DNA of 64,000 bases from Paludibacteraceae bacterium (GTDB taxonomy: Bacteria; Bacteroidota; Bacteroidia; Bacteroidales; Paludibacteraceae). The translations under genes and the position numbers were made by a program. Positions 8,508-17,526 of the stretch are shown here, in pieces (the first letter of the stretch is position 1; each line of letters starts with the position of its first letter). The stretch is from NCBI GenBank assembly GCA_017547145.1, contig JAFYQJ010000005.1, forward strand, positions 1-64,000, in the 5' to 3' direction. The notes under the pieces are model-generated. The model saw only the letters and a list, made by a program, of their open reading frames with translations, was not told where the DNA came from and made no database searches.

Positions 8508-10301
8508 TTATTTGTACATTGGTCCGTATGCTGCACATGCACGGTAGTCTTGTCCCTCTTTATCCATTCCAAATGCATTCCATGCTGATGGACGGAAGAT
8601 TTTATCTTCAGGTACGTTGTGCATTGATACAGGGATACGAAGCATTGAACATAGTGTTATAAGGTCTGCTCCAATGTGTCCGTAAGAGATTGCTCCGTGG
8701 TTAGCACCCCAGTTGTTCATAACATCGTATGCTGTTTTGAATGCTCCCTCACCTGTACAACGTGGAGCAAACCATGTACATGGCCAAGTGTAGTCAGTAC
8801 GTTTCCATAGGATGTCTGATACTTCGTTAGGAAGTTTTACTGTCCATCCCTCTGCAATTTGCAATGTAGGGCCAAGACCTTTTGCAAGATTCAAACGAAT
8901 CATTGTTACAGGCATTTGCTCCTCTGTGATGAAGCGAGATGAGTAACCTCCTCCACGGAAATATCCTAGGTCGGCAGGGTTCCAAGTTGTTACATTCAAG
9001 ATAGCCTCTTGATCCTCCTCTGTTACATTCCACCACTCCTTCATTATTGGATTACCTTGCTCGTCTTTTGCCAATCCACAAGCGTCAAGACATGCTGCTC
9101 CTGAGTTAATCAAGTGGATGATACCATCTGAATCTTTTGCTTTACCCTCAACATCGTATCCAGTTGCTTTTTTGATTGCCTCAGGACTCCAGTATGTACG
9201 AACATCAGCAAATATTTGTGCACGGTTGGTAAGAAGTTTCATGAACAACATACCGATTCCGTTTAATACGTCGTTTTCAGTTGCCAAGATGTATGGCTCA
9301 CGAGCACCGTCCCAGTCGAACGATGTATTCAAAAGTGCTTCAGGGAAGTCGCAGTTAGGATAGAAGTCGGTCCATTGACGTTGTCCTTGGAATCCTGCAG
9401 CAATTGCATTGTGTCCAACTTTCTCCTCTTCACATCCCTCTGGAAGATTTTCGTTACCATTCATAAGGTCTTTGATGATAACCATCATCTTAACAACAAA
9501 TTCCCAGTCTGCATCTTTCTCTTCGCGAGTTTTTTGTAGGTTCTCTGGGTTTTTATCGAATCCCTCTTTACATTTTGCTTTTGTCCAAGCAAGTGCTTTT
9601 TCAAACTCCTCTTTATTGTAAATGCCACGTTCCATTCTACGAATTACCTCAACCTCATCTACTGATTCTACGCGCATTCCAAGGTACTCCTCGATAAATT
9701 GGGGATCGATGATTGAACCACCAATACCCATACAAATTGAACCAATTTGCAAATATGATTTTCCACGCATTGACGCTACTGCTACTGCTGCACGTCCAAA
9801 GCGTAATAGTTTCTCTTTAACATCTTCTGGAATCTCAGTATCATCAGCATTTTGAACATCGTGTCCGTAGATTCCAAATGCAGGACGACCTTTTTGAGTG
9901 TGTGTTGCCAATACTGATGCTAGATATACTGCTCCTGGACGCTCAGTTCCATTAAATCCCCATACTCCTTTAATTGTTAAGGGATCCATATCCATAGTCT
10001 CAGCACCATAGCACCAACATGGAGTTACAGTAAGCGTAATGTCAACACCTGCTTTTTTAAACTTCTCTGCACAAGCGGCTGCTTCTCCTACTCGTCCTAT
10101 AGTAGTATCTGCTATCACAACTTTTACAGGGTCACCATTGCTATAACGCAAATTCTCTTCAAACAATTTGGCTGCTGATTTTGCCATGTTCATTGTTTGC
10201 TCCTCTAGAGACTCTCTTACTTTAAGTTCTCCACGTCGTCCGTCAATTGTGGGGCGGATACCAATTACAGGATAATCTCCTACTAATCTATTTTTTGCCA
10301 T
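8508..10301 (-). CDS. fucI: L-fucose isomerase
   Basis: A 597-residue Mn2+-dependent ketol isomerase converting L-fucose to L-fuculose, close in length to the 591-residue E. coli enzyme. Recognisable segments include [23 protein letters not shown] at the N-terminus, [36 protein letters not shown], and [11 protein letters not shown] and FADVRTYW, whose Glu and Asp sit in the region of the metal ligands. The histidine in SYGHIGADL near the C-terminus is a probable third ligand. It is the promoter-proximal gene of the operon. No fucR-type regulator lies beside it in this window. D-arabinose is also a substrate of this family. Confidence 0.93.
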   Translation of the reverse strand: MAKNRLVGDYPVIGIRPTIDGRRGELKVRESLEEQTMNMAKSAAKLFEENLRYSNGDPVKVVIADTTIGRVGEAAACAEKFKKAGVDITLTVTPCWCYGAETMDMDPLTIKGVWGFNGTERPGAVYLASVLATHTQKGRPAFGIYGHDVQNADDTEIPEDVKEKLLRFGRAAVAVASMRGKSYLQIGSICMGIGGSIIDPQFIEEYLGMRVESVDEVEVIRRMERGIYNKEEFEKALAWTKAKCKEGFDKNPENLQKTREEKDADWEFVVKMMVIIKDLMNGNENLPEGCEEEKVGHNAIAAGFQGQRQWTDFYPNCDFPEALLNTSFDWDGAREPYILATENDVLNGIGMLFMKLLTNRAQIFADVRTYWSPEAIKKATGYDVEGKAKDSDGIIHLINSGAACLDACGLAKDEQGNPIMKEWWNVTEEDQEAILNVTTWNPADLGYFRGGGYSSRFITEEQMPVTMIRLNLAKGLGPTLQIAEGWTVKLPNEVSDILWKRTDYTWPCTWFAPRCTGEGAFKTAYDVMNNWGANHGAISYGHIGADLITLCSMLRIPVSMHNVPEDKIFRPSAWNAFGMDKEGQDYRACAAYGPMYK

Positions 10302-10401
10302 AAGTTTTATATTAAAGTTTCAATTTTTCCATTTGTAAAAGTAGTAAAAAAAGATAAACACTTCTTACTTCTTCCATAAAAACACATCGAGTATTTTCTG
10401 T

Positions 10402-11646
10402 TTATAGATTTTCAAACAGCCTGTCAAATATATTGTAAAAATCTTCTATTCGATCTGCACCTAAAAAAACTGCTATATAATTTTTCTTCGTATTCACATA
10501 GAGCACTTGTCCATACAATCCATAAGCCCAAAAACCACCACGATGAATAATTGCTTCATATTTTCCAGTTTCACGATTTCGGTATGCACCACAAACTTCT
10601 ATATTTGTTTGATTTTTATAAAAAGTATAAAGGCTATCTAAATTGGAAAATTTTTTATGGTCACTTGTTCCCCAGTACCAACTATATGAGTAGGGTCTAT
10701 TATTTTCCCCAACCATATTTTTACTATGCGAACGTTCAACATACGCCGTATCAATAATTTGTACTCCATTCCAATTTCCTTTATTAAGATAAAGACGACC
10801 TATTTTTGCAAGATCTCGTACATTAGTAGTAAGACCAGCATAACTTTTAGCAATATGAGATTTTTTACTGTCAAGACTTATTGATGCAGACTGCTCCATT
10901 CCTAATGGCTTCCATAGTTTTTCTGAAAGATATTGTGCATAAGACACACCCACAGCCCTTTCTATTAACAAACCCAATATAGCGGTAGTCATAGAGTCAT
11001 AATGATAACGTTTGCCGGGCTCATTCATAAATTTGACATCACGAATTGCATTAAAAGAATTATCTCCGTAATACAATCTTGCTATTTTAGAAAACGGATT
11101 CCAGCCATAAGATTCCTTAAATTTAAGGCCTGCACTCATATCTAACAAATGTTCAATAGTTAAAGAGGCGAACCTCTTATCTGCATCTTTCAGCTCTGGA
11201 ATATAATCTATTACAAAATCATTTAAACCACGAATATAACCTTCTTTTAAAGCAATACCACACAACAAACTAGTAATTGTTTTCGTTACAGAAAAAATGG
11301 TTGTCTGACTACATTTATCTAATCCTCCTTTGTATTGTTCATATAAAATTGTATCATTTTTAATGATTATTGCTGCTACAGGTTTCCTTACATACTCTAA
11401 TACTTCATCAAGAGTTAGTTGCTTGAAAGTATCACTTTTTTCAAAATAAACATCAAGTTTTAAAGTATCAAGCATCTTCTTTTGAGCGTCTTTTTCTACA
11501 AAATAAAACTTATTATTGGCATTTTCAACTTGTTCTTGTTCAAATATTTTATAATCATCTATTGATGGGCTACCATATTTTATAGTCCTAAAAGGAACAC
11601 ATGACGAGAGTATTATTAGAAGAACTAAAAAAGTAATTTTATGCAT
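10402..11646 (-). CDS. lipoprotein serine hydrolase, beta-lactamase (class C/PBP4-like) family
   Basis: A 414-residue protein with a lipoprotein signal (hydrophobic stretch ending in LSSC, Cys16) and a beta-lactamase-fold serine hydrolase domain (PF00144 type). The nucleophile motif is SVTK (Ser119, Lys122), the second motif is the YHYDS segment near residue 216, and the C-terminal HRGG near residue 370 fits the KTG-like triad strand. Related proteins are esterases or peptidases more often than true beta-lactamases. It stands alone between the fuc operon and a divergent gene; TATTTTTG on the minus strand (11682 to 11675) is a fitting promoter element. Substrate unknown. Confidence 0.82.
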   Translation of the reverse strand: MHKITFLVLLIILSSCVPFRTIKYGSPSIDDYKIFEQEQVENANNKFYFVEKDAQKKMLDTLKLDVYFEKSDTFKQLTLDEVLEYVRKPVAAIIIKNDTILYEQYKGGLDKCSQTTIFSVTKTITSLLCGIALKEGYIRGLNDFVIDYIPELKDADKRFASLTIEHLLDMSAGLKFKESYGWNPFSKIARLYYGDNSFNAIRDVKFMNEPGKRYHYDSMTTAILGLLIERAVGVSYAQYLSEKLWKPLGMEQSASISLDSKKSHIAKSYAGLTTNVRDLAKIGRLYLNKGNWNGVQIIDTAYVERSHSKNMVGENNRPYSYSWYWGTSDHKKFSNLDSLYTFYKNQTNIEVCGAYRNRETGKYEAIIHRGGFWAYGLYGQVLYVNTKKNYIAVFLGADRIEDFYNIFDRLFENL

Positions 11647-11734
11647 GAATTTTTAATTTATATATTTAAGGTTCCAAAAATAATATTTTATTTTCATTAT
11701 TAGTTCTTCGCTAATTTTTCAAGATATATTTTTG

Positions 11735-11742
11735 TACTTTTG
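11735..11742 (+). promoter_or_regulatory. putative -7 promoter element (TACTTTTG)
   Basis: This exact TAnnTTTG match ends 20 bases before the ATG at 11763. The predicted transcript start (about 11749) leaves only a few bases before an in-frame TTG at 11754, so the motif favours the ATG at 11763 as the true start. Confidence 0.55.
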
Positions 11743-11762
11743 TATGCATTAAGTTGAATTTT

Positions 11763-12644
11763 ATGAAGAAAGAATCAATTATAATTACTATTGCATCAGT
11801 TGTTATCGCATTGTTAATCATTGCTTTGTTTATTGTTTTTCGCAATGCAAAAAACACAGAAAAAGAGATGCAAGAAATGGTTGAACAAATCAATTACGAG
11901 AAAGAAGCATTAGAAGAAGAATACTCCGATTTAGCATTTTTCGAAGGATTTAACCATACACTACAAAACGACTCGATTTTAAAACTTTTAGATACTGAAA
12001 AACAACGAGTCCAACTTCTTTTGGAGGAATTACGTCAAACAAAAGCAACCAATGCACGTCGCATCTCGGAACTCAAAAAAGAGTTAGCTTCGGTTCGTAA
12101 AATAATGATTTCGTATGTCAATCAAATCGATTCACTCAACAAAATAAATACACATTTGATGCGAGAAAATACCGACATAAAAAATCGCTATACAGAAGCT
12201 ACTCAAACAGTTGCAACACTTTCACAAGAGAAAGAAGACTTAACTGAAAAAGTTAAATTAGCATCGATGTTAGAAGTTCGCGATATTGTTGTTACCACAC
12301 TCAACGAACGAGAACGTGCCACATCACGCCTACGCAAAATAGCACTAATCAAATTCGACTTTGTTGTACTAAAAAACATTACAACCCCTACTGGCAACAA
12401 AATTGTTTATTTAAGAATTATTACTCCCGACGAACGCATATTGAATAAAAGAGAAACCGATGTTTTTGAATTCGAAGGATCAAATATAAAATTCTCGTGC
12501 AAAAAACAATTTGAGTACATGGGCGAAGAAGTTGCAGAAACTCTTTATTGGAGTGTAGAAGAGGTACTAATAGAAGGCACTTACCGCGTCGATATTTTTA
12601 TCGATGGCAACCTTGTTGGCTCACAAACATTTGTTTTGAAATAA
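11763..12644 (+). CDS. membrane-anchored coiled-coil protein, function unknown
   Basis: A 293-residue protein with a single N-terminal transmembrane helix (about residues 5-27), a long heptad-rich coiled coil (about residues 30-185; rich in Glu, Lys, Gln and Leu), and a C-terminal beta-rich domain of about 110 residues containing NKIVYLRIITPDERIL and YRVDIFIDGNLVGSQTFVLK. The topology suggests the coiled coil and the globular domain lie in the periplasm. I do not recognise a named family, though this architecture recurs among Bacteroidota hypothetical proteins. The start at 11763 (MKKESIIITI) is chosen over the upstream TTG because of the promoter position. Confidence 0.75.
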   Translation: MKKESIIITIASVVIALLIIALFIVFRNAKNTEKEMQEMVEQINYEKEALEEEYSDLAFFEGFNHTLQNDSILKLLDTEKQRVQLLLEELRQTKATNARRISELKKELASVRKIMISYVNQIDSLNKINTHLMRENTDIKNRYTEATQTVATLSQEKEDLTEKVKLASMLEVRDIVVTTLNERERATSRLRKIALIKFDFVVLKNITTPTGNKIVYLRIITPDERILNKRETDVFEFEGSNIKFSCKKQFEYMGEEVAETLYWSVEEVLIEGTYRVDIFIDGNLVGSQTFVLK

Positions 12645-12659
12645 ATTATTATAACTTTG
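12630..12659 (+). promoter_or_regulatory. putative complete promoter: TTTG, 18-base spacer, TAACTTTG
   Basis: TTTG at 12630-12633 and TAACTTTG at 12652-12659 match the Bacteroides -33/-7 consensus, with a spacer one base shorter than usual. Transcription would begin near 12666, exactly where the folded element 12661-12730 begins. The motif overlaps the stop codon of the preceding gene. Confidence 0.5.
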
Positions 12660-13012
12660 TGTCAATAATCCGTAATAGTCATTTTCGCCCGAAGGGAAAT
12701 TCGGCACCGTTAAACCATTGACGGATTTTTCATGTATCTACTTCTGTTTCAAAAGGAATTAGTTTGATTTAAACCGAGAGTTATCCCAATTAGTGATTTC
12801 GTTTTTTTAAGACCAAAAATTCTAGTTTTTTTTCGTTTAATTCGTATCATTACGATATCATAAAATACATCACCTGCAAAGTATTATTCAACGTTTTTTC
12901 ACACTTTTTTTCATTGTTAAACAAAAGAAAACTTATAACTTCGTGAGATTTTTGTTTTTAACAAAAGAAAATTAACTAATAAATTAATAATCAAATATTT
13001 AAATTTAACATT
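12645..13012. other. 368-base non-coding gap before the mce operon
   Basis: The gap contains the candidate promoter and folded element listed above, an AT-rich middle with no reading frame I can support, and TAACTTCG (12936-12943), a one-mismatch -7 element that may start the mce operon with a leader of about 65 bases. I saw no cobalamin riboswitch signature, although the downstream pathway depends on that cofactor. Confidence 0.6.
12661..12730 (+). ncRNA. candidate structured small RNA or leader hairpin
   Basis: AATCCGT (12667-12673) pairs perfectly with ACGGATT (12721-12727), which is followed by a T run. Inside, CCGAA (12689-12693) pairs with TTCGG (12700-12704). GTCAAT (12661-12666) can also pair with ATTGAC (12717-12722), which competes with the outer stem. 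With its own promoter, this could be an RNA of about 65 bases that ends in a terminator. It could instead be the 5' part of the long leader of the mce operon. I do not recognise a known family. Confidence 0.35.
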
Positions 13013-13423
13013 ATGCAACCTAGTTACATTGAACACATCGGCATTGCCGTAAGTAAATTAGATGAGGTAATTCCTTATTACGAACAAATTCTTGGTACAA
13101 AATGCTATTCAATCGAAGAAGTAGCAGACCAAAAAGTACGTACAGCTTTCTTCAAAGTTGGACAAACAAAAATCGAACTTTTGGAGCCAACTTGCCCTGA
13201 AAGTACTATTGCTAAATGGCTTGAAAAAAATCCACGTGGTGGCGTTCATCACATCGCTTTCAACGTAGACGATGTACAAGCAGCTTTGACTGAATGCGAA
13301 GAAAACGGCATTCAACTTATCGACAAAACTCCACGCAAAGGAGCAGAAAACCTAAACATTGGTTTCTTGCATCCAAAATCAACTCACGGAGTTTTAACTG
13401 AACTATGCGAACAACCAAAATAA
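13013..13423 (+). CDS. mce: methylmalonyl-CoA epimerase
   Basis: A 136-residue glyoxalase/VOC-fold protein that interconverts (R)- and (S)-methylmalonyl-CoA. Two beta-alpha-beta-beta-beta repeats are visible. Probable metal ligands are the His in IEHIGIAV near residue 8, the Glu in KIELLEP, the His in GVHHIAFNVDD near residue 80, and the Glu in VLTELCEQ near the C-terminus. It is the first gene of an operon with mmdA, oadG, the biotin carrier and oadB, so it links methylmalonyl-CoA mutase to the sodium-pumping decarboxylase in propionate formation. Confidence 0.93.
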   Translation: MQPSYIEHIGIAVSKLDEVIPYYEQILGTKCYSIEEVADQKVRTAFFKVGQTKIELLEPTCPESTIAKWLEKNPRGGVHHIAFNVDDVQAALTECEENGIQLIDKTPRKGAENLNIGFLHPKSTHGVLTELCEQPK

Positions 13424-13435
13424 AATAAAACAGAG

Positions 13436-14995
13436 ATGGAAAATCAAGAAAATTTGAAAAAACTGATTGACAAACGCAACCAAGCAATGCTTGGAGGCGG
13501 CGAAAAGGCGATTGAAAAACACCATGCAAAAGGTGCTTACACAGCTCGCGAACGCATCAATATGCTTCTTGACGAAGGAAGCTTTGAAGAAATTGACATG
13601 TTCCTTACACACCGTTGTACCGACTTCGGCATGGAAAAGAAAGTTTTCCTTGGCGATGGTGTTGCTGTAGGTAGCGGAACAATCGATGGTCGATTGGTAT
13701 TTGTTTTTGCACAAGATGCTACCGTAATTGGTGGTTCGTTGTCAGAAACAATGGCACAAAAAATTTGTAAAGTAATGGATATGGCTATGAAACTTGGTGC
13801 GCCAATCATCGGATTGAACGACTCAGGTGGTGCTCGTATTCAAGAAGGAGCTTGCGCGTTGGCAGGTTATGCCGAAATTTTCGAACGCAACATTTTAGCT
13901 TCGGGCGTTGTGCCTCAAATTTCTGTAATTTTTGGTCCTTGTGCAGGTGGTGCGGTTTATTCTCCAGCTCTTACTGACTTTATTTTGATGACTGAAGAAA
14001 ATTCTTACATGTTCATCACTGGTCCAAAAGTAGTAAAATCAGTAACTAACGAAGATGTAACAGTAGAAGAACTAGGTGGTGCTCGTGTTCACGCTACAAA
14101 ATCGGGCGTAACACACTTCACTGCTCCAACCGAAGAAGAAGCTATTGCAACTGTTCGCCGTTTGGTTTCTTTCATTCCACAAAACAACATGGAAGAAGCT
14201 CCACGTGTAGAATGCACAGATGCTATCGACCGCGTTGACGATGCATTGAACACAATGGTTCCTGCTAATCCAAACGTTCCTTACGATATGAAAAACATTA
14301 TTTATACTATTGTAGATAATGGCGATTTCATGGAAGTTCAACCAGATTATGCTAAAAATATCATTTGCGGTTTTGCTCGTTTCAACGGACAATCAACTGG
14401 TATTATCGCAAATCAACCAAACTGGTTGGCAGGTGTATTGGATTGCAACTCTTCACGCAAAGCAGCTCGTTTTGTCCGTTTCTGCGACGCATTCAACATT
14501 CCAATTCTTACATTAGTAGACGTCCCTGGATTCCTTTGCGGTACAGGTCAAGAATATGCCGGAATTATTGCTCACGGAGCAAAATTGATGTTTGCTTATG
14601 GTGAAGCTACAGTTCCTAAAGTAACTATTACGGTTCGTAAATCATATGGTGGTTCTCACATTGTGATGAGTTGTAAACAACTTCGTGGCGATCTTTGCTA
14701 CGCTTGGCCAAATGCAGAAATTGCAGTTATGGGAGCATCTGGTGCTATCGGTGTGTTGGAAGCTAAAAATCTTAAAGCCATCGAAGATCCAGAAGAAAAG
14801 AAAAAATTCATTGCTGAAAAAGAAGCTGAATATCAAGATAAATTTGCAAGTCCTTATCAAGCTGCTTCACGCGGATATATCGACGATGTTATCGAACCAC
14901 GCAACACTCGTTTCCGCATCATTCGTGCATTCGAAATGTTGAAAACGAAGCGTTTGACCAACCCTGCAAAAAAACATTCTAACATTCCACTATAA
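13436..14995 (+). CDS. mmdA: methylmalonyl-CoA decarboxylase alpha subunit (carboxyltransferase)
   Basis: A 519-residue acyl-CoA carboxyltransferase subunit with N- and C-terminal crotonase-fold halves. It contains GLNDSGGARIQEG (about residues 123-135) and FGPCAGGAVYSPALTDF in the N-terminal half, and LVDVPGFLCGTGQEYAGIIAHGAKL and MGASGAIGVLEAKN in the C-terminal half, which form the CoA and biotin oxyanion-hole regions. It moves carboxylate from methylmalonyl-CoA to carrier biotin. Propionyl-CoA carboxylase beta has the same fold, but no biotin carboxylase gene is present, and oadG and oadB follow. The decarboxylase assignment is therefore favoured. Confidence 0.92.
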   Translation: MENQENLKKLIDKRNQAMLGGGEKAIEKHHAKGAYTARERINMLLDEGSFEEIDMFLTHRCTDFGMEKKVFLGDGVAVGSGTIDGRLVFVFAQDATVIGGSLSETMAQKICKVMDMAMKLGAPIIGLNDSGGARIQEGACALAGYAEIFERNILASGVVPQISVIFGPCAGGAVYSPALTDFILMTEENSYMFITGPKVVKSVTNEDVTVEELGGARVHATKSGVTHFTAPTEEEAIATVRRLVSFIPQNNMEEAPRVECTDAIDRVDDALNTMVPANPNVPYDMKNIIYTIVDNGDFMEVQPDYAKNIICGFARFNGQSTGIIANQPNWLAGVLDCNSSRKAARFVRFCDAFNIPILTLVDVPGFLCGTGQEYAGIIAHGAKLMFAYGEATVPKVTITVRKSYGGSHIVMSCKQLRGDLCYAWPNAEIAVMGASGAIGVLEAKNLKAIEDPEEKKKFIAEKEAEYQDKFASPYQAASRGYIDDVIEPRNTRFRIIRAFEMLKTKRLTNPAKKHSNIPL

Positions 14996-15007
14996 AACCG
15001 TTGTGTT

Positions 15008-15361
15008 ATGATGATTTTAGCAGTTAATTGGACAAACGTTACTATCGTAACATTGTTTGGGATAGGAATGGTATTCTTCATTCTTTGTGTGTTGATTCTT
15101 GTTCTTAGTCTTTTTAGTGTTGTAATGACTGCAAGTACTAATAAGAAAACTAAAGTAAAGAAAGAAGTTGCAGCACAAGTTGAAGAAGCTCCTATTTGCG
15201 AATCTTCCGCTTCCGAAAGCGAAAAAGCAGCTATTGCAATGGCTCTTCATTTGTATTTTGCTGAAGTTCACGATACTGAAAGTTATTGTTTGACTATTCG
15301 TCAAAATCCTAACTCTGCGTGGAACTCAAAAATTTATGGTATGAATAATTTAAACAAATAA
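15008..15361 (+). CDS. sodium pump decarboxylase gamma subunit (OadG family)
   Basis: A 117-residue protein with one N-terminal membrane helix (about residues 10-35), a charged linker, and a soluble tail containing EKAAIAMALHLYFAEVHDTES. This layout matches OadG/MmdD subunits, which hold the carboxyltransferase, the biotin carrier and the membrane beta subunit together. The length and the place between mmdA and the biotin carrier agree with the family. The sequence itself is poorly conserved, so context carries much of the weight. Confidence 0.82.
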   Translation: MMILAVNWTNVTIVTLFGIGMVFFILCVLILVLSLFSVVMTASTNKKTKVKKEVAAQVEEAPICESSASESEKAAIAMALHLYFAEVHDTESYCLTIRQNPNSAWNSKIYGMNNLNK

Positions 15362-15364
15362 GAA

Positions 15365-16090
15365 ATGAAAAATTTTAAATTTAAAATAGATGGCGTTGAT
15401 TATGAAGTTTCTGTAAACGAGTTAGAAGGAAATAACGCCGAAGTTGTTGTTAATGGAAAATCATTCAACGTAGAACTTGACAACGAACAACCTACAGCAT
15501 CAGCTCCAGTAGCACGCGTTGCTCAATCGGCAGCAGCTCCTGCAGGTAAAAAAGTTGCAGCAAACATCAAAGCACCACTTCCTGGTAGCATTATCAAAGT
15601 GTTGGTAAGCAATGGTCAAAGTGTAAAACGTGGTGATGTGTTGCTTACTATGGAATCGATGAAAATGGAAAACAACGTGTGTGCAGAGTCTGATGGAACA
15701 ATCAAAAACGTACTTGTAAAACAAGGACAAAACGTTATGCAAGATGATGTTCTTATCGAATTCGAAGGCACTGTGGTAGAAGCAGCGGCTCCTGCTCCAG
15801 CACCGAAACCACAAGCAAAACCTGCAGCACCAAAAGCAGCTCCAGCTCCAGCAGCTGCTCCAAAACCAGCAGGCGGTGCAAGTGCAGTAAAAGCTCCACT
15901 TCCTGGTAGCATTATCAAAGTTTTGGTAAGCGAGGGGCAAAGCATCAAACGTGGCGATGTGTTGCTTACTATGGAATCAATGAAAATGGAAAACAACATT
16001 ATGGCAGAAAAAGATGGTGTTGTTGGTAAAATCTATGTACAAGCAGGAAAATCTGTTATGCAAGACGATGTTTTGTTGGATTTAGCTTAA
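15365..16090 (+). CDS. mmdC: biotin carrier subunit with two tandem biotinyl domains
   Basis: A 241-residue biotin carrier with an N-terminal region (about residues 1-45), a first biotinyl domain (about 66-134) with MESMKMEN and biotin-acceptor Lys100, an Ala/Pro-rich swinging linker (about 138-172), and a second biotinyl domain (about 175-241) with the same motif and Lys207. Carriers of this family normally have one such domain and about 140 residues. The two copies are nearly identical around the lysine, and the DNA is too (see 15569-15997). The protein should shuttle CO2 between MmdA and the OadB-type pump. Both lysines look competent for biotinylation. Confidence 0.9.
   Translation: MKNFKFKIDGVDYEVSVNELEGNNAEVVVNGKSFNVELDNEQPTASAPVARVAQSAAAPAGKKVAANIKAPLPGSIIKVLVSNGQSVKRGDVLLTMESMKMENNVCAESDGTIKNVLVKQGQNVMQDDVLIEFEGTVVEAAAPAPAPKPQAKPAAPKAAPAPAAAPKPAGGASAVKAPLPGSIIKVLVSEGQSIKRGDVLLTMESMKMENNIMAEKDGVVGKIYVQAGKSVMQDDVLLDLA
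15569..15997 (+). repeat. direct repeat of 108 bases encoding the biotinyl core
   Basis: Positions 15569-15676 and 15890-15997 align without gaps and by my count differ at 10 of 108 positions, six of them silent. They are separated by the Ala/Pro linker sequence. The similarity at the DNA level points to a fairly recent duplication or to gene conversion between copies. Confidence 0.88.
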
Positions 16091-16108
16091 TTTAAAACCC
16101 TAAAAACG

Positions 16109-17425
16109 ATGAAACGATTTATTAAAATTCTTTGCTTAACATTTGCACTTGCTCTACCTACAAATCAGTTGTGGGCAGCAGAACAACAAAGTGCAACTTC
16201 CAACGAAAAAGAAGACATCGTGATGTCTGAAAAAATTATTAACGTTGGAGAAACATTAAGTGATTTTGCTGAAAGTTCTGGTATTGGCAAAATGCTAAAT
16301 ACAGAAAACGAAGGCGATTGGCGAAACATTATGATGATTGCCATTGCTTGTTTGTTGCTTTATTTGGCTATTGTAAAACAATTCGAACCATTACTTTTAT
16401 TGCCTATTGCATTTGGTATGTTGCTTTCAAACATTCCGGGAGCAAACATGTTCCACGAAAGTTTGTTCGCTGGCGGACACGTACATTGGGGCGACTTTTA
16501 TGCAAATGCAGGATTACTCGACTACCTTTATTTAGGTGTTAAACTTGGTATTTATCCTTGTTTGATATTTATCGGTATCGGAGCAATGACCGACTTTGGG
16601 CCACTTATCTCTAATCCAAAAAGTTTATTACTAGGTGCTGCTGCACAATTAGGTATTTTTGCGACCTTCATCGGTGCTTTGGCATTAGGTTTCACAGGTC
16701 CTGAAGCAGGTTCTATTGGTATTATTGGTGGTGCTGATGGTCCAACAGCTATTTTCTTGACATCGAAATTAGCACCTCATTTACTTGGTCCTATTGCTGT
16801 TGCGGCATACTCTTACATGGCACTAGTACCAGTTATTCAACCTCCAATTATGAGAGCCCTAACTACACAAAAAGAGCGTGTCATCAAAATGCCACAACTA
16901 CGTACCGTTTCTAAAACTGAAAAAATCATTTTCCCTATAATGATTACAATTGTAGTGGCTCTTATTTTACCTGATGCCGCTACTCTCATCGGTTGTTTGA
17001 TGTTTGGAAACCTATTGAAAGAGTGTGGTGTTACTGAACGTTTAAGCAAAACGGTTCAAAATGAGTTGATGAACATCGTTACTGTATTTCTTGGCATTAC
17101 AGTTGGTGCAACTGCCACTGCAAGTACATTCCTTGCATGGGGAACTATAAAGATCATTGTTCTTGGAGTTATTGCATTTAGTATTGGATCGGCTGGTGGT
17201 GTTTTGCTTGCAAAATTCATGAACTTATTCTTGAAAGAAAAAATTAATCCATTGATTGGTTCTGCTGGTGTTTCTGCAGTGCCAATGGCAGCTCGTGTAT
17301 CTCAACAAGTTGGACAAGAATCTGACCCAGGAAACTTCCTATTGATGCATGCAATGGGACCAAACGTTGCTGGTGTAATCGGTTCGGCTGTTGCTGCCGG
17401 TATTCTACTTTCAATGTTAGGATAA
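16109..17425 (+). CDS. sodium-translocating decarboxylase beta subunit (OadB/MmdB)
   Basis: A 438-residue polytopic membrane protein that decarboxylates carrier-bound carboxybiotin and pumps Na+ outward. Family landmarks are [17 protein letters not shown] (about residues 149-165), the [21 protein letters not shown] segment (about 203-223), and [21 protein letters not shown] with [19 protein letters not shown] near the C-terminus. Before the usual core, which begins near residue 70, there is a signal-peptide-like segment ([17 protein letters not shown]...LWAAE) and a short acidic stretch; this extension is unusual. It is the last gene of the operon and is followed by a strong terminator. Confidence 0.93.
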   Translation: MKRFIKILCLTFALALPTNQLWAAEQQSATSNEKEDIVMSEKIINVGETLSDFAESSGIGKMLNTENEGDWRNIMMIAIACLLLYLAIVKQFEPLLLLPIAFGMLLSNIPGANMFHESLFAGGHVHWGDFYANAGLLDYLYLGVKLGIYPCLIFIGIGAMTDFGPLISNPKSLLLGAAAQLGIFATFIGALALGFTGPEAGSIGIIGGADGPTAIFLTSKLAPHLLGPIAVAAYSYMALVPVIQPPIMRALTTQKERVIKMPQLRTVSKTEKIIFPIMITIVVALILPDAATLIGCLMFGNLLKECGVTERLSKTVQNELMNIVTVFLGITVGATATASTFLAWGTIKIIVLGVIAFSIGSAGGVLLAKFMNLFLKEKINPLIGSAGVSAVPMAARVSQQVGQESDPGNFLLMHAMGPNVAGVIGSAVAAGILLSMLG

Positions 17426-17443
17426 GAAAAACTTTTATTCATT

Positions 17444-17478
17444 AAAAAGAGAGACTCATTTGAGTTTCTCTTTTTTTT
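17444..17478 (+). terminator. intrinsic terminator of the mce-oadB operon
   Basis: A 15-base-pair stem (17444-17458 with 17461-17475, one G-T pair) is capped by a very short loop and followed by T residues, 20 bases after the oadB stop. Confidence 0.85.
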
Positions 17479-17500
17479 ATAAAAAAAGGTAAAAAAGATG

Positions 17501-17508
17501 TACATTTG
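17501..17508 (+). promoter_or_regulatory. putative -7 promoter element (TACATTTG)
   Basis: An exact TAnnTTTG match lies 18 bases before the ATG at 17527. It overlaps an in-frame TTG at 17506, which would lie upstream of the transcript start. The TTG therefore cannot be the translation start if this promoter is used. Confidence 0.55.
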
Positions 17509-17526
17509 TACTTAAATGAAACAAAA

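Noticed and set aside
10402-11646. True beta-lactamase resistance gene
   Set aside because: The SxxK and YxS-like motifs show the serine hydrolase fold only. Family members of this type are mostly esterases or peptidases, and nothing nearby points to resistance.
12645-13012. Cobalamin riboswitch upstream of the mce operon
   Set aside because: No B12-box or typical multi-helix core was visible. The observed hairpins do not fit that family.
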